Source: Actinomadura macra NBRC 14102 (GTDB taxonomy: Bacteria > Actinomycetota > Actinomycetes > Streptosporangiales > Streptosporangiaceae). From it: 64,000 nucleotides of DNA. Where the stretch lies: the NCBI RefSeq assembly GCF_001552215.1, contig NZ_BCQT01000020.1, forward strand, positions 62,001-126,000, read 5' to 3'. Position numbers and translations under genes: made by a program. Below, in pieces: positions 34,870-45,625 of the stretch; the first letter of the stretch is position 1, and each line of letters opens with the position of its first letter. Under the pieces are notes generated by a model, which had not been told where the DNA came from, made no database searches, and saw nothing but the letters and a program-made list of their open reading frames with translations.

Positions 34870-37674
34870 TCACGCGCCGTCGGGGCTCTTCGTGGAATGC
34901 ACGTCTGGTGGGTCGTCGGATTGTTCGATGGCCTGCCGCGCCAGTTCGACGCGCGAGCGGATGTCGAGTTTGCGGAAGACTTGCCGCAGGTGGAACGCGA
35001 CGGTGTGAACGCTGACGGACAACTGATCGGCGATACGCTGGTTGGTGAGTCCCCGGGCGACGAGCCCGGAAATCCTCTGCTCGGTCCCGGTGAGGCTGTC
35101 CCAGCCGGTCGCGGGCCGGTCGCGGTGGTTCCAGTGCCGCCGGCGTTCCCCCATCCGCCGCAGACGCCCCCGGATCCGGGCGGCGTCGCGCTCGGCCCCG
35201 GCCGCCGCGTAACTGGAGAGCGCCTCGTCGAAAAACCGGATCGTCCGGCCGCGCGCGTCGCCCACCCCGCCCAGCAGGATGCCAAGGTCCTCGTAGGCGG
35301 AGGCGCGCGCCCAGTGGTCCGCGTGCACGGCGGCCGCGTTTCGCAGGAGGTCCGGATCGCCACGCAACAGCCCGCGGGCGTGCTCGGCGGAGGCGGCCAG
35401 GCTGGGCAGTCCCGGGTTCATGTCGGCAAGCCGGTCGGCCGCCGCGACGACCTCCTCGGCCGATCTGGTCTCATCCGCCGCGACCGCCGTCCGGACCAGC
35501 CAGGCCGCCGCCGTCGGATCGCAGGTCAGCGCCCGATTGTGCGCCGCCAGGCCGTCGAGGAGCCGGCTCAATCCGGGCAGGGCGGCCCGCGGCCCGTCGC
35601 ACGCCTCGGTCACCTGCGCCCGGACCAGCTCACTTCGGGTCAGGTCGAAGGGCGGTGGTGCCGAGCCGCCCGCGTCGCCGAGGCTGTGCTCGGTGGCCGT
35701 CTCGAGATCGCCGGAGCGCAGCGCCGCGAGGGCCAGCGCGGACCGGGCGCAGGCGCCGAGAAGGTGCGCCCCGACCGCGTCGGCCGCCTCCAGCGCCGCC
35801 CTCGCCCCGCGGATCGCCTCCTCCGGACGTCCCTCCGCGAGGTCGATGCGTGATCGCACGATCGCCGGTCCGGCCGCCCAGCCGTCCCGTCCGATCCCGT
35901 CGGCCCCGCCGGTCCCCAGCACCATCGCCTGCCGTGCCTCGTCCATGAGCCTGACGTCCACCAGGAAAGAGGCCAGGATCAGACCGGGGTGGAGGCGGCA
36001 CTCATGCACGCCGTCGTCGAACGCCTGCCGCACACCGGTCCGCGTGAACTCGAGCGCGCCGATCAGGTCGCCCTCGTCCCAGCCGTTCAAGGCAAGGACG
36101 ATGAGCGCCCCGGCCACCAGACCACGGCCGGGCACGTCGCCCGCTTTGACGATCGCTCTGGCCCGGTCCAGTACGTTCCCGCTCTCCTGCAGTCCGGCCT
36201 CGGCCTGCAGGAGAGCGAGTTCGGCGCGGTCGCGCACCTCGTCCGGCAGATCCGGCATGTCCAGCACGACCTTGGCCGTGTCCGACGCCCTGGCCGCCTG
36301 GCCCATCGGCACCAGGACGAAGGACAGCGTGGTCAGCAGTTCGGCGGTGGACGGGCCGGACGCGCATTGGTCGAGCGCGGCCTCCGCGAGCTCTGCGGCT
36401 CCCATCAGGTTACCGGCGGCGACCAGCGCCCGCATCGCCGTCATCGTGCGCGCGAACCGCCGCGGGTCGGTGGGCTCGGTGAGGTCGAGCGCCCGGCGGG
36501 TCAGCTCGGCGGCGGCCGCCGGGCAGGTGTCGAGCATCTCGGCGCTCGCCTCGTCCAGGCTCTGAAGGACCTCCGGGACGCCTGGGACCGCCCCGGCCAT
36601 GAGGTGGGTCGACGCGGCATTCACCCGGCCGCCGTGCTCTAGCAGGGTCCTGCCGATCTGCACGTGCAGCGCCTGCCGGACGGGACCGGGAATACTCGTG
36701 ATCACCGATTCGCGCACTACGTCGTGCCGGAACACCAGAGCCTCCTCACGCGCCGTCAGCAACCCGGTCGCCAGTATCGCCTCCAGTGAGGGCAGCAGCC
36801 CGGAGGGGGAGATGCCAAGCAGATCGGCGGCTGCCAGGGGGTGGAACGTGGGCCCCAGCATCGCCGCGACCTCGAGAAGCCGCCGGGCCTCCGGATCCAG
36901 GTCGTCCAGTCGGCCCTGGATGACGATACGGGCCCGCTCCGGCAGCCGGGAGGTGACCAGGCGGGCGTAGCCCTGGGAGATCACCACCCCGCCCTCGTCG
37001 AGCAGTCCGTTCATCAGCTCGAGAAGCAGCAGCGGATTGCCGCCCGCTCGGTCCGCGAGCACGCGCAGGCCGGAGTCAGGGCGCGCCCCCAGAGCGGCGG
37101 TGACCAGGTCGGAGACGGCCTCACCCGACAGTGGGCGAAGCTGGAGCAGGACCGCACCGCCCGTCTGCAACCGGAGGAAGAGCCGGTCGAGGTCGGTGCC
37201 ACCGGAGCTGGTGCGGCGTGCGAGGATCCAGCACACCGGAGACGACGCGAGCTGGATCGGCAGCGTCCGCAGCGCGAGGACTGTAGCGGGATCGGCCCAT
37301 TCGAGATCGTCCAGGACGACCAACAACGAGGTGGCGCGGGCCCGCCGCTCGAGCGCGGCCCGCAGCCGCTCGGCCAGCCGGTCCTGTCCGTCGGTGGGGG
37401 GCGCATGCCGGCCGGGCTCGCCGAGTACCGACAGCAACCGCTCTAGGACCGCGGGCCGGCGCAGTTCGGGGGCCGTGTCCGCGACCACCACCGCGAAACC
37501 CTCGTCAGCGGCCCTCCGTGCGGCCTCCTCAAGCAGGCGGGTCCGCCCGCTGCCCGCCTCCCCCTCGACGAGCATGATCCTCGGACCATCGACGCGCGTC
37601 AGCAACTCGTCGATGCTCGCTCGTTCCCGTTGGCGACCGAAGGTCGTGCCTTGTGTCGGCGGCCTGCCGTCCAT
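34870..37674 (-). CDS. LAL-type (AAA + LuxR) transcriptional regulator
   Basis: A 934-aa regulator of the MalT/LAL type. The AAA domain has Walker A VEGEAGSGRTRLLEEA, Walker B LLVVLDDLEWADPA and the sensor region. Then come about 500 residues of helical repeats (TPR-like), and the C-terminal LuxR HTH has GTEQRISGLVARGLTNQRIA and HTVAFHLRQVFRKLDIR. I start at ATG 37674 (MDGRPPTQG just before the AAA domain); in-frame starts at about 37758 and 37848 would add a weakly conserved leader. It probably activates stress-island genes in response to a ligand or ATP; the target is not visible. Confidence 0.9.
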   Translation of the reverse strand: MDGRPPTQGTTFGRQRERASIDELLTRVDGPRIMLVEGEAGSGRTRLLEEAARRAADEGFAVVVADTAPELRRPAVLERLLSVLGEPGRHAPPTDGQDRLAERLRAALERRARATSLLVVLDDLEWADPATVLALRTLPIQLASSPVCWILARRTSSGGTDLDRLFLRLQTGGAVLLQLRPLSGEAVSDLVTAALGARPDSGLRVLADRAGGNPLLLLELMNGLLDEGGVVISQGYARLVTSRLPERARIVIQGRLDDLDPEARRLLEVAAMLGPTFHPLAAADLLGISPSGLLPSLEAILATGLLTAREEALVFRHDVVRESVITSIPGPVRQALHVQIGRTLLEHGGRVNAASTHLMAGAVPGVPEVLQSLDEASAEMLDTCPAAAAELTRRALDLTEPTDPRRFARTMTAMRALVAAGNLMGAAELAEAALDQCASGPSTAELLTTLSFVLVPMGQAARASDTAKVVLDMPDLPDEVRDRAELALLQAEAGLQESGNVLDRARAIVKAGDVPGRGLVAGALIVLALNGWDEGDLIGALEFTRTGVRQAFDDGVHECRLHPGLILASFLVDVRLMDEARQAMVLGTGGADGIGRDGWAAGPAIVRSRIDLAEGRPEEAIRGARAALEAADAVGAHLLGACARSALALAALRSGDLETATEHSLGDAGGSAPPPFDLTRSELVRAQVTEACDGPRAALPGLSRLLDGLAAHNRALTCDPTAAAWLVRTAVAADETRSAEEVVAAADRLADMNPGLPSLAASAEHARGLLRGDPDLLRNAAAVHADHWARASAYEDLGILLGGVGDARGRTIRFFDEALSSYAAAGAERDAARIRGRLRRMGERRRHWNHRDRPATGWDSLTGTEQRISGLVARGLTNQRIADQLSVSVHTVAFHLRQVFRKLDIRSRVELARQAIEQSDDPPDVHSTKSPDGA

Positions 37675-37808
37675 ACAGGCAACGTGCCCCGGATCGCGCA
37701 GGCGATACGTGACGGTCAACGCGCCGCTGTCCTGTTCTTGGGCGGGCCAGGTCAACATTGAACAAAGTCGGACCGTCTGCCGCGCGCCGGTTAAAGCGGC
37801 AGTCCGGG

Positions 37809-38258
37809 TCACAACAGCAGGTCGAACATGCGCCGGACCTGCTCCCACTGCGTGGTCTGTGGGTTGCGCCGGTCCGGGAACATGATCCGGAAGGCTTGTG
37901 ACAGCGCGTAGGAAAGGCCGCCCGCGATCTCGGGGAGCTTCTCGTCGGTGGCGTCGCGGACCGCGAGATCCAGCGGCGGCCGCCTCGCCAGCAGCTCCAG
38001 GATCGGTTCGACCTCGATCTCCTGGTCCAGCCGGCGGAACTGGTGGATGCTCTCCTGCAGGCCCTTCGTGATCGGCAGGTCGGACGGCTCGATGATGTCG
38101 CGCCCGTTCGCCTTCGCCTTGGCCTGTCCGATGAGAAGCAGGTCGTACAGCTCTGCGTCAAGGAAGTCGTGGTAGCGCCGCAGATCGTTCTTATCGACAT
38201 CGAGCCCCGCAGCCGCCTTGAAGAAGCGCTCGAACCTGCTGATTCCTATCACGGCCAT
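37809..38258 (-). CDS. DUF1931 family histone-fold-like protein
   Basis: A 149-aa protein matching DUF1931 along its length: FERFFKAAAGLDVDKNDL, AKANGRDIIEPSDLPITKGL, PPLDLAVRDA and the ending RRMFDLLL. Known structures of the family show a tandem histone-like fold. Whether it binds DNA in bacteria is unsettled. Such genes are often near dnaK/clpB or Hsp20 genes in actinobacteria. It is divergent from dnaK across a 354-bp control region, so it may be induced with the chaperones. Confidence 0.9.
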   Translation of the reverse strand: MAVIGISRFERFFKAAAGLDVDKNDLRRYHDFLDAELYDLLLIGQAKAKANGRDIIEPSDLPITKGLQESIHQFRRLDQEIEVEPILELLARRPPLDLAVRDATDEKLPEIAGGLSYALSQAFRIMFPDRRNPQTTQWEQVRRMFDLLL

Positions 38259-38612
38259 GCCAGTTACCTCGCCTGTCGTCTCCTGAAAGGAGGGGAAGGA
38301 AGTCCAGTTCGTCCAGCCTTCCCGCTCGGAGAGGGCGTCACATCGTCAGATCTTGTAGGACCAGGTCCGCGCGACGAGGCCGTGCGCTCGGGCCAGTCGG
38401 GGTGCCTGACCCCGTGAGCCCGCCTGCCCGGGTGCCCTTCCGTTCACGGCGAGTTCAGGGACGCGCCAGGAGGAGCGCGCACAGACCTACACGGTCGGTG
38501 GATGTGCCCAATCATCTGATGACGCAGCGTCGGTCACGAAGGCGTTGCCATCTCCGGCAACGGTGCACGCCATCTCACCGGAATGCGCGTGAGAACCATC
38601 GGAGGGAAGCTG
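38259..38612. promoter_or_regulatory. Divergent control region DUF1931 / dnaK
   Basis: A 354-bp non-coding gap expected to hold promoters in both directions. A GGAAGG/CCTTCC inverted pair (about 38296-38326) is visible, and GGAGGGAAGC sets the dnaK start. I looked for HAIR (CTTGAGT-N7-ACTCAAG) and CIRCE elements and saw neither, so control by HspR or HrcA is not supported by the sequence. Confidence 0.5.
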
Positions 38613-40487
38613 ATGGCCAGAGCAGTCGGCATAGACCTGGGCACGACCAATTCGGTCATCGCGGTGACCGAGGGCGGCGAGCCCCGGGTCATCCCCAATG
38701 CGGAGGGATCACGGACGACCCCGTCCGTGGTGGCCTTCACCGAACAGGGGGAGAGGCTGGTCGGGCAGTTGGCCCGGCGGCAGGCGATCCTGAACCCGAA
38801 GGGCACCGTCAGTTCGGCGAAGCGCTTCATCGGACGACGCTACGAAGAGATCGAGACCGAGAAGGACGCGGTCTCCTCCGATGTGGTCGCAGGGCCTGAC
38901 GGGACTGCCCGCTTCGATGTGCGCGGCAAGCAGTACGCGCCGGAGGAGATCTCGGCGCTGGTTCTGCGCAAGCTGGCGGACGATGCCGGAAAATCGCTCG
39001 GCGAGAAGGTCACCGAGGCGGTCATCACGGTGCCCGCCTACTTCAATGAGGCCCAGCGGCACGCCACGAGCGACGCAGGGAAGATCGCAGGGCTCGAAGT
39101 CCTGCGCATCATCAACGAGCCCACGGCGGCGGCACTGGCCTACGGCCTCGACAAGAAGGCCAACGAGACCGTGCTGGTGTTCGACCTGGGCGGCGGCACG
39201 TTCGACGTCAGCCTGCTGAACATCGGCGACGACGTGGTGGAGGTCCGCGCCACCTCCGGTGACGGCCATCTCGGTGGCGACGACTTCGACCGCCGGATCG
39301 TCGATCACCTCGCCGATGAGTTCCAGCGGGAGAACGGGATCGACCTTCGGACGGACCCCCAAGCCCTGCAGCGGCTGTTCGAGGCCGCCGAGAAGGCCAA
39401 GGTCGAACTGTCCACGGTGTCGCAGACACAGATCAGTCTTCCGTTCGTCACGGCCGACGCCAGTGGTCCCAAACACCTCAACACCTCGCTGATGCGCTCC
39501 ACGTTCGAGCAGATCACCACAGACCTGATCGAGCGTTGCGTCGGCCCGGTGGAACGGGCGATGAGCGATGCCAAGGTCGCCGCCGACGACATCGACGAGG
39601 TCATCATGGTCGGCGGGTCCACCCGGATCCCCGCCGTGCAGAGCCTCATCCGCAGGCTGACCGGCGGCAAGGACCCCAACATGTCGGTCAATCCCGACGA
39701 GGTCGTAGCGTTGGGCGCCGCGATCCAGGCGGGCGTCCTCAAGGGCGAGGTCAAGGACGTCCTGCTGCTCGACGTCACGCCCCTGTCGCTCGGTGTGGAG
39801 ACCATGGGCGGGGTGATGACCAAGATCATCGAGCGCAACACGACCATCCCCGCCCGCCGTACCGAGACGTTCAGCACCGCCGAGGATGACCAGAACGCGG
39901 TCGACATCGTGGTCCTACAGGGTGAACGGGAACGGGCCGCCGACAACCGGGTGCTCGGTCGCTTCCGGCTGGAGAACATCCGCCCCGCGCCGCGCGGGGA
40001 ACCGCAGATCGAGGTGACGTTCGACATCGACGCCAACGGCCTCCTCAACGTTTCCGCGCGCGACCAGGACACCGGCGCCGAACAGCGCATCACGATCAGC
40101 CAGAGCTCGAACCTCGACGAGAGCGAGGTCGAGCGCATGATCGCCGATGCGGAGCAGAACCGGCAGGAGGACGCCCGGCTCCGCGCGCAGGTCGACGCGC
40201 GCAACGAGCTGGACTCGGCCATCTACCAGGTCGAACACCGGCTCGGCGAACTCGGTGACGCGGTGCCCGTGCATGAGAAGGCGCGGGCCGAGGGGCTGAT
40301 CGAGGACGCCCGGCAGGCCATCAAGGAGGAGGCGCCGCTCGACCGGCTGCGCACGCTCACCTCCGAACTCCAGCAGATTCTGCACGGCTTGGGAACCACC
40401 GCAGCGGGCGCGGGCGAGCGTCCCGCTGGGGCCACGACGGAAGGCTCGGACGAGGATGTCATCGACGCCGAATTCACGACGGACTGA
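38613..40487 (+). CDS. dnaK: DnaK chaperone (Hsp70), second-copy type
   Basis: A 624-aa Hsp70. The ATPase domain begins at once with [20 protein letters not shown], has the phosphate-2 motif [14 protein letters not shown] and [11 protein letters not shown]; the substrate-binding domain follows with [14 protein letters not shown], then a helical lid ending in an acidic tail ([10 protein letters not shown]). The ATG at 38613 has GGAGGGAAGC upstream. It refolds proteins with GrpE, DnaJ and ClpB, all encoded next in the same direction. Its placement with cbpM and clpB suggests an accessory chaperone set beside the main chromosomal dnaK. Confidence 0.96.
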   Translation: MARAVGIDLGTTNSVIAVTEGGEPRVIPNAEGSRTTPSVVAFTEQGERLVGQLARRQAILNPKGTVSSAKRFIGRRYEEIETEKDAVSSDVVAGPDGTARFDVRGKQYAPEEISALVLRKLADDAGKSLGEKVTEAVITVPAYFNEAQRHATSDAGKIAGLEVLRIINEPTAAALAYGLDKKANETVLVFDLGGGTFDVSLLNIGDDVVEVRATSGDGHLGGDDFDRRIVDHLADEFQRENGIDLRTDPQALQRLFEAAEKAKVELSTVSQTQISLPFVTADASGPKHLNTSLMRSTFEQITTDLIERCVGPVERAMSDAKVAADDIDEVIMVGGSTRIPAVQSLIRRLTGGKDPNMSVNPDEVVALGAAIQAGVLKGEVKDVLLLDVTPLSLGVETMGGVMTKIIERNTTIPARRTETFSTAEDDQNAVDIVVLQGERERAADNRVLGRFRLENIRPAPRGEPQIEVTFDIDANGLLNVSARDQDTGAEQRITISQSSNLDESEVERMIADAEQNRQEDARLRAQVDARNELDSAIYQVEHRLGELGDAVPVHEKARAEGLIEDARQAIKEEAPLDRLRTLTSELQQILHGLGTTAAGAGERPAGATTEGSDEDVIDAEFTTD

Positions 40488-41043
40488 GCAGCCCTGGGAG
40501 TCGGCCGACCAGGACCGGCCGCTCGAGCAGCCCGAGCGCGCCGCGCAGGGGCCCGAGCAGGAGGAGGCCGCCAAGGCGGCCGGCCAGGATTCCGGCGAGG
40601 TCGAACGGCTCAGGGCGCGGGTCGAGGAACTCGAGGACCTGTGGCGGCGTGCGAGCGCCGACCTCGACAACCTGCGCAAGCGGATGGCGCGCGAGCTTGA
40701 GACGCAGCACCGTGCCCAGCGGGCCGAGGTCACCGCGGCATGGCTGCCGGTTCTCGACGACCTCGAACGCGCCCTCCAGCACGCCGAGTCCGACCCGGCG
40801 AGCGTCGTCGAGGGCGTGCGCAGCGTCCGGGACCGGGCCGTGGCGACTGTGCGCGATCTCGGCTACCCGCGCCGCGATGACCTGGGGGTCCCGTTCGACC
40901 CGGCCCGGCACGAGGCGGTCGCTGTGCGCGCCGACCCCGACGTTCCGCCCGGCACAGTGGTCGAGGTGCACCAGCCAGGTTACGGCGTCGACGAGAACCA
41001 GTTGCGTCCGGCGCTGGTGTCGGTATCGGCCAAGGCCGGGTGA
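40456..41043 (+). CDS. grpE: GrpE nucleotide-exchange factor
   Basis: A 195-aa GrpE. An acidic Gln/Glu-rich N-terminus leads to a long coiled coil ([20 protein letters not shown], then [12 protein letters not shown]), then the beta domain with [20 protein letters not shown] and [18 protein letters not shown], which is diagnostic. It releases ADP from DnaK. The ATG at 40456 lies inside the end of dnaK (32-base overlap). It ends 3 bases before dnaJ. Confidence 0.93.
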   Translation: MSSTPNSRRTEQPWESADQDRPLEQPERAAQGPEQEEAAKAAGQDSGEVERLRARVEELEDLWRRASADLDNLRKRMARELETQHRAQRAEVTAAWLPVLDDLERALQHAESDPASVVEGVRSVRDRAVATVRDLGYPRRDDLGVPFDPARHEAVAVRADPDVPPGTVVEVHQPGYGVDENQLRPALVSVSAKAG

Positions 41044-41046
41044 CCG

Positions 41047-42009
41047 ATGGCCGTCCAAGATCCGTACGCGGCGCTCGGAGTCTCCCGGGACGCAGGCCAG
41101 GACGAGATCCAGCGGGCCTACCGCAAGCTCGCCCGTGCCCATCACCCCGACATCAACAAGGACCCCGAAGCCGAGGAGAGGTTCAAGGACGTCTCCGAGG
41201 CCTACGCCATCCTGTCCGATCCGGAACAGCGCCGCCGCTATGACGCCTTCGGGCCCGACTTCCGGCGGGTCCCGGAGGACGTCGACCCGGATGTGTGGGC
41301 GCGCTCCCGTGCGGGTGCGGGCGCTGGCGCTGGCGCTGGCGGGGGCCGCGCCGGTCCCTACGCCACCACGGGCGGCGTCTACACCGGTGGGTTCGGGGAG
41401 GACATCGACTTGGAGGAGCTGTTCGGTGGGATCTTCGGCGGCCGCCGGCGGGGCGGCGGCCAGTGGTCCGCCTGGTCGCCGTCGCGCGGCGCCGACCAGG
41501 AGGCCGAGATCGAGGTCAGTGTCGAGGAGGCGTACCAGGGGACCAGACGCACCATCACCCTCCAGCGTCCAGAGGGCCCACGCACCCTGGACGTCACCGT
41601 GCCCGCCGGTGTGACCGACGGCCAGCGCATCCGGCTGGGCGGGCAGGGCGGGAGCGGCGACAGCGCCGGAGACCTCTACCTGGTGGTGCGGCTCACCCCA
41701 CATCCCCGCTACCGCGTCGAGGGGCGCGACGTGTACACCGACCTCCCACTCACTCCGTGGGAGGCCGCTCTCGGCACGACGGCGGGGCTGCAGACGCCCG
41801 GCGGCGAGGCCAAGGTGAAGGTGCCTCCCGGCACGTCCAGCGGGCGGCGGCTCCGACTGCGCGGCCGCGGGCTGCCCAACCCCCGCGGTGCCCCGGGCGA
41901 CCTGTTCGCCGAGGTCCGCATCGTGGTTCCCTCCGAGCCGTCCGAAACGGAACGCCGGCTCCTCGAGGAGCTCGCCTCGGCGTCGTCGTTCGATCCGAGG
42001 AGATCGTGA
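41047..42009 (+). CDS. DnaJ/CbpA-type co-chaperone without zinc finger
   Basis: A 320-aa J protein. The J-domain (residues about 4-70) has [11 protein letters not shown] with the essential HPD and ends RRRYDAFG. A Gly/Ala/Arg-rich linker follows with [13 protein letters not shown], then two C-terminal substrate-binding domains ([39 protein letters not shown]). The Cys-rich zinc domain of classical DnaJ is absent, making it a type II/CbpA-like protein. The following gene encodes a CbpM-like partner, which supports the CbpA assignment. Confidence 0.93.
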   Translation: MAVQDPYAALGVSRDAGQDEIQRAYRKLARAHHPDINKDPEAEERFKDVSEAYAILSDPEQRRRYDAFGPDFRRVPEDVDPDVWARSRAGAGAGAGAGGGRAGPYATTGGVYTGGFGEDIDLEELFGGIFGGRRRGGGQWSAWSPSRGADQEAEIEVSVEEAYQGTRRTITLQRPEGPRTLDVTVPAGVTDGQRIRLGGQGGSGDSAGDLYLVVRLTPHPRYRVEGRDVYTDLPLTPWEAALGTTAGLQTPGGEAKVKVPPGTSSGRRLRLRGRGLPNPRGAPGDLFAEVRIVVPSEPSETERRLLEELASASSFDPRRS

Positions 42010-42353
42010 TGGAACATCTGCTACCCGGCACGGTCTACGCCATCATCCCGGCCCGTCCCCGGCGGATGGACCTGGACACCTTCGCCGACGCCGCCGGAAT
42101 CCATCCCGAGATGGCACGCCGGCTGGTGCGTCTCGGCCTGCTCGATCCCGAACGCGACCCGTCCGGCCGGCTCTGGTTCCCGCCCGCGCAAGTCGCCGCG
42201 TACGCGCGCCTCGAACGCCTGCGGACGGGACTCTGCCTCAACTACGCCGCGCTGGCACTCGTGGTCGAACTACTCGACCGCATCGCCGAACTCGAGCGGG
42301 AATTGCGCACCCAACACCACTCCGGAGGCCGAACGTGGATCCCAACCGCCTGA
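42009..42353 (+). CDS. CbpM/HspR-like MerR-type chaperone modulator
   Basis: A 114-aa protein with a MerR-type winged helix near the N-terminus ([20 protein letters not shown], then [15 protein letters not shown]) and a C-terminal helix ([20 protein letters not shown]). CbpM proteins bind the J-domain of CbpA and modulate it; HspR relatives repress dnaK operons. Both roles fit. Its ATG overlaps the dnaJ stop (TGATG) and its end overlaps the clpB start by 19 bases. Confidence 0.85.
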   Translation: MEHLLPGTVYAIIPARPRRMDLDTFADAAGIHPEMARRLVRLGLLDPERDPSGRLWFPPAQVAAYARLERLRTGLCLNYAALALVVELLDRIAELERELRTQHHSGGRTWIPTA

Positions 42354-44950
42354 CCCAGAAATCCCAGGAGGCCCTGCACGACGCCCAGACCAAGGCCCTG
42401 CGCTTCGGGCACGTCGAAGTGGACGGCGAACACCTCCTGCTCGCCCTGCTCGACCAGGCCGATGGACTGGTCCCGCGGCTGCTCACCGAGGCGAAGGCCG
42501 ATCCGGCACGGTTGCGCGAGGCGCTGGAGGCCGAGCTGGCACACCGCCCGAGCGTGAGCGGTCCGGGCACCGAGCCAGGCAAGGTTCTGGTGACCCAGAG
42601 GCTCTCCCGCCTGCTCGACACCGCCCAGCAAGAGGCCGAACGGCTGAAGGACGACTATGTCTCCGTGGAGCACCTGGTCATCGCGCTGCTTGGGGAGGGC
42701 TCGGCGACGGCGTCGGGTCGGCTGCTGGACCGTCAGGGCATCACCAGGGACTCCTTCCTGGAGGCCCTCACCCGGATCCGCGGTCACCAGCGGGTAACGT
42801 CCGCCATGCCCGAGGTCGCCTACGAGGCTCTGGAGAAGTACGGCCGGGACCTGGTCGCCGACGCCGCGGCAGGCAAACTCGACCCCGTTATCGGCCGGGA
42901 CACCGAGATCCGCCGTGTCGTCCAGATCCTGTCCCGCAAGTCCAAGAACAACCCGGTGCTGATCGGCGACCCCGGCGTCGGCAAGACCGCCATCGTGGAA
43001 GGGCTCGCCCGGCGCATCACCAACGGCGACGTCCCCGACGGCCTCCGCGACAAGACGATCTTCAATCTGGACATGGGCTCGCTCGTCGCGGGCGCCAAGT
43101 ACCGAGGCGAGTTCGAGGAACGCCTCACCGCCGTGCTCAACGAGGTCAAGGCGGCCGAGGGCCGGATCCTGCTGTTCGTCGACGAGCTCCACAACGTCGT
43201 CGGCGCGGGCGCCACCGAAGGGGCCATGGACGCCGGCAACATGCTCAAGCCGATGCTCGCCCGCGGCGAACTTCACATGATCGGCGCCACGACGGTGGAG
43301 GAGTACCGCAAGCACGTCGAGAAGGACGCGGCCCTGGAGCGGCGCTTCCAGCCCGTCCTGGTCAACGAGCCCACGGTGGAGGACACCGTCTCCATCCTGC
43401 GCGGTCTGCGCGAACGCCTCGAGGTCTTCCACGGCGTGAGGATCCAGGACGCCGCCCTGGTCGCCGCCGTGACGCTCAGCCACCGCTACATCTCCGACCG
43501 GTTCCTGCCGGACAAGGCCATCGACCTGGTCGACGAGGCGTGCGCCATGCTGCGCACCGAGATCGACTCCCTGCCCGCGCCACTGGACGAACTCACCCGC
43601 CGCGTCATGCGCCTGGAGATCGAGGAGGCCGCGCTGGCCAAGGAGGAAGATGCGGGGAGTAAGGCCCGCCTGGAGACACTCCGGGGGGAACTGGCCGAGC
43701 TGCACGCCGAGGCCGACTCCATGCGCGCCCAGTGGGAGGCCGAGCGCCAGGCGCTTCGCAAGGTGCAGGCGCTGCGTCAGGAGATCGAACAGGTCGGGCA
43801 GGAGGCCGATCGGGCCGAGCGCGATTATGACCTCAACCGTGCCGCGGAACTGCGGCACGGCCGGCTGCCGGAGCTGGAGCGGCGGCTGCGCGCCGAAGAG
43901 GAGCGGCTGACCGACAAGCAGAACGGCGGCAGGCTGCTGCGCGAGGTCGTGACCGAGGAGGAGATCGCGGCGATCGTGTCCCGCTGGACGGGCATCCCGG
44001 TGAGCCGTCTGCAGGAGGGCGAGCGGGACAAGCTGCTCAGGCTCGACAAGGTTCTGCACGAGCGCGTGGTCGGGCAGGACGAGGCCGTCCAGCTGGTGTC
44101 CGATGCCATCATCCGCGCCCGCTCGGGCATCAAGGACCCGCGCCGCCCCATCGGCTCGTTCGTCTTTCTCGGCCCCACCGGCGTCGGCAAGACCGAGCTG
44201 GCCCGCACCCTCGCCGCCGCCCTGTTCGACACCGAGGAGAACATGGTCCGCATCGACATGAGCGAATACCAGGAGCGTCACACCGTCAGCCGGCTGGTCG
44301 GCGCGCCCCCCGGCTACGTGGGATATGAGGAGGGCGGCCAGCTCACCGAGACCGTCCGACGCAAGCCCTACTCGGTCGTCCTGTTCGACGAAATCGAGAA
44401 GGCGCACGGCGACGTCTTCAACACGCTGCTCCAGGTGCTCGACGACGGCCGCCTGACCGACGCGCAGGGCCGCACCGTCGACTTCCGCAACACCGTCATC
44501 ATCATGACGTCCAACATCGGATCGGAGCATCTACTGCAGGGGGTCACCTCGGAGGGCGACATCGAGCCGGACGCCCGCGAGCGGGTGATGGGCGAGTTGC
44601 GCCGCCACTTCCGTCCCGAGTTCCTCAACCGGGTCGACGACATCGTCCTGTTCAAGCCACTCACGCTGCCGCAGATCGAGCAGGTCGTCGACCTGATGTT
44701 CAACGACCTCCGCGCCCGGCTCGCCGACCGGCAGATGCACCTGATGATCGACGAAGACGCCCGGCGCCTGATCGCCGAGCAGGGCTTCGACCCGGTGTAC
44801 GGCGCCCGTCCGCTCCGCCGCTTCATCGCCCGCGAGATTGAGACCCGCATCGGCCGCGCGCTCATCGCGGGGGACGTCCGGGACGGCGCGACCATCCACA
44901 TCACCGTCGTGCACGAGGAACTGAACGTCCGCTACGAAAACCCGGAATGA
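42335..44950 (+). CDS. clpB: ClpB-type AAA+ disaggregase
   Basis: An 871-aa Hsp100. The N-domain (1-145) has two Clp repeats, with Walker A1 [15 protein letters not shown] at 211, the arginine-finger region, a middle coiled-coil domain (about 410-530) and Walker A2 [13 protein letters not shown] at about 612; the C-terminal D2-small domain ends the protein. [13 protein letters not shown] is the D2 pore loop. The GTG at 42335 follows GGAGG and gives the conserved start [14 protein letters not shown]. It extracts proteins from aggregates together with the DnaK set encoded upstream. Confidence 0.95.
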   Translation: MDPNRLTQKSQEALHDAQTKALRFGHVEVDGEHLLLALLDQADGLVPRLLTEAKADPARLREALEAELAHRPSVSGPGTEPGKVLVTQRLSRLLDTAQQEAERLKDDYVSVEHLVIALLGEGSATASGRLLDRQGITRDSFLEALTRIRGHQRVTSAMPEVAYEALEKYGRDLVADAAAGKLDPVIGRDTEIRRVVQILSRKSKNNPVLIGDPGVGKTAIVEGLARRITNGDVPDGLRDKTIFNLDMGSLVAGAKYRGEFEERLTAVLNEVKAAEGRILLFVDELHNVVGAGATEGAMDAGNMLKPMLARGELHMIGATTVEEYRKHVEKDAALERRFQPVLVNEPTVEDTVSILRGLRERLEVFHGVRIQDAALVAAVTLSHRYISDRFLPDKAIDLVDEACAMLRTEIDSLPAPLDELTRRVMRLEIEEAALAKEEDAGSKARLETLRGELAELHAEADSMRAQWEAERQALRKVQALRQEIEQVGQEADRAERDYDLNRAAELRHGRLPELERRLRAEEERLTDKQNGGRLLREVVTEEEIAAIVSRWTGIPVSRLQEGERDKLLRLDKVLHERVVGQDEAVQLVSDAIIRARSGIKDPRRPIGSFVFLGPTGVGKTELARTLAAALFDTEENMVRIDMSEYQERHTVSRLVGAPPGYVGYEEGGQLTETVRRKPYSVVLFDEIEKAHGDVFNTLLQVLDDGRLTDAQGRTVDFRNTVIIMTSNIGSEHLLQGVTSEGDIEPDARERVMGELRRHFRPEFLNRVDDIVLFKPLTLPQIEQVVDLMFNDLRARLADRQMHLMIDEDARRLIAEQGFDPVYGARPLRRFIAREIETRIGRALIAGDVRDGATIHITVVHEELNVRYENPE

Positions 44951-45060
44951 CAGCCCGGGCGCACTGGCCTACTCGCGGCGGACTTCGCGCGGTTCCTTGT
45001 CCATGCGGACGCCACGTCTTGTCGTACTGTCAGCTCCTTGCTGTGCAGTCGGGACCCAGC

Positions 45061-45165
45061 CGCCCGGCCACCTTCCACCACGTCGGCATCTACCTTGGCC
45101 AAGGCCGTATGGTCCACGCTCCCCAAACCGGCGACGTCGTGCGCATCTCCCCGTTCACCGGCAAC
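45061..45165 (+). pseudogene. NlpC/P60 cell-wall hydrolase fragment
   Basis: A short stretch reads HHVGIYLGQGRMVHAPQTGD then VVRIS, the catalytic-His part of NlpC/P60 peptidases. The Cys box and the rest of the protein are missing and the frame around it is not protein-like. It is a leftover at the left border of the integration hotspot. Confidence 0.6.
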
Positions 45166-45208
45166 CCTAACCGCGACGCGAATACACCGGCGCCACCCGC
45201 CCCGCCAC

Positions 45209-45379
45209 TCAGACCCGATTGGAGGGCTTGGCCGCGAACCACTGTGCCGCTTCGGCGTAGGTGCGGACGGTCTTGGGGGACTTCCCCTCGGCGTTGAGGT
45301 GGAGGGTGAACGAGTCGATCGCGGGCTGGAAGGTGCCTGCTCGCAGGTCCTTCGGTCGCCGCGTGCGGGCGGTACCCAT
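45209..45379 (-). pseudogene. N-terminal fragment of a tyrosine recombinase (integrase)
   Basis: From ATG 45379 the 56-residue product contains FQPAIDSFTLHLNAEGKSPK and TVRTYAEAAQWFAA, matching the SAM-like core-binding start of phage-type integrases. A stop follows and no catalytic Arg/His/Tyr domain is present. Its start lies 86 bp from the first tRNA-Phe att copy, the usual position for an integrase gene of an element using that site. It is probably the remnant of the enzyme that created the att duplication. Confidence 0.6.
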
Positions 45380-45464
45380 CGGGAGATAGCTTTCCTCTGT
45401 TCAAGCGGTGTACACCGGTGGTGATCAGCCCGTTATCGGTGTTTTCACTGGTCAGAGGACCTGT

Positions 45465-45506
45465 GTGGGCAGGGGCGGGGTCGAACCGCCGACCTTCCGC
45501 TTTCAG
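45465..45506 (-). repeat. tRNA-Phe 3'-end att copy 1
   Basis: On the minus strand this reads as the anticodon loop, T-arm and acceptor 3' strand of tRNA-Phe(GAA): CTGAAAGCGG, GGCGGTTCGACCCCGCC, CCTGCCCAC. One A of the anticodon loop is lost compared with the copy at 57778. No 5' half precedes it, so it is an attachment-site duplication and not a working tRNA. Confidence 0.8.
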
Positions 45507-45625
45507 AAGTAGCAACCACCCTGCGCCCACCCCGTCACCCGAGGTCAGACGGTGCCCGGCGTGTACCCGTGGTGGGCGCCGTGCGGTGACGTTGCCGTCA
45601 GGGTTGCCGTCACCGGTCGGTGCTG

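Noticed and set aside
38259-38612. HAIR or CIRCE heat-shock operator before dnaK
   Set aside because: Neither consensus could be found by eye. The TTAGCACT string at about 14597 resembles half a CIRCE but lies before a catabolic gene and has no second half.
42242-44530. 762-aa open frame opposite clpB
   Set aside because: It is the antisense shadow of a well-supported ClpB gene, caused by high GC and biased third positions. It shows no family motif.
45465-45506. Possible functional tRNA genes at the three att copies
   Set aside because: Only the 3' half of a tRNA-Phe is present in each; D-arm and 5' acceptor strand are missing, and two copies have lost a base.
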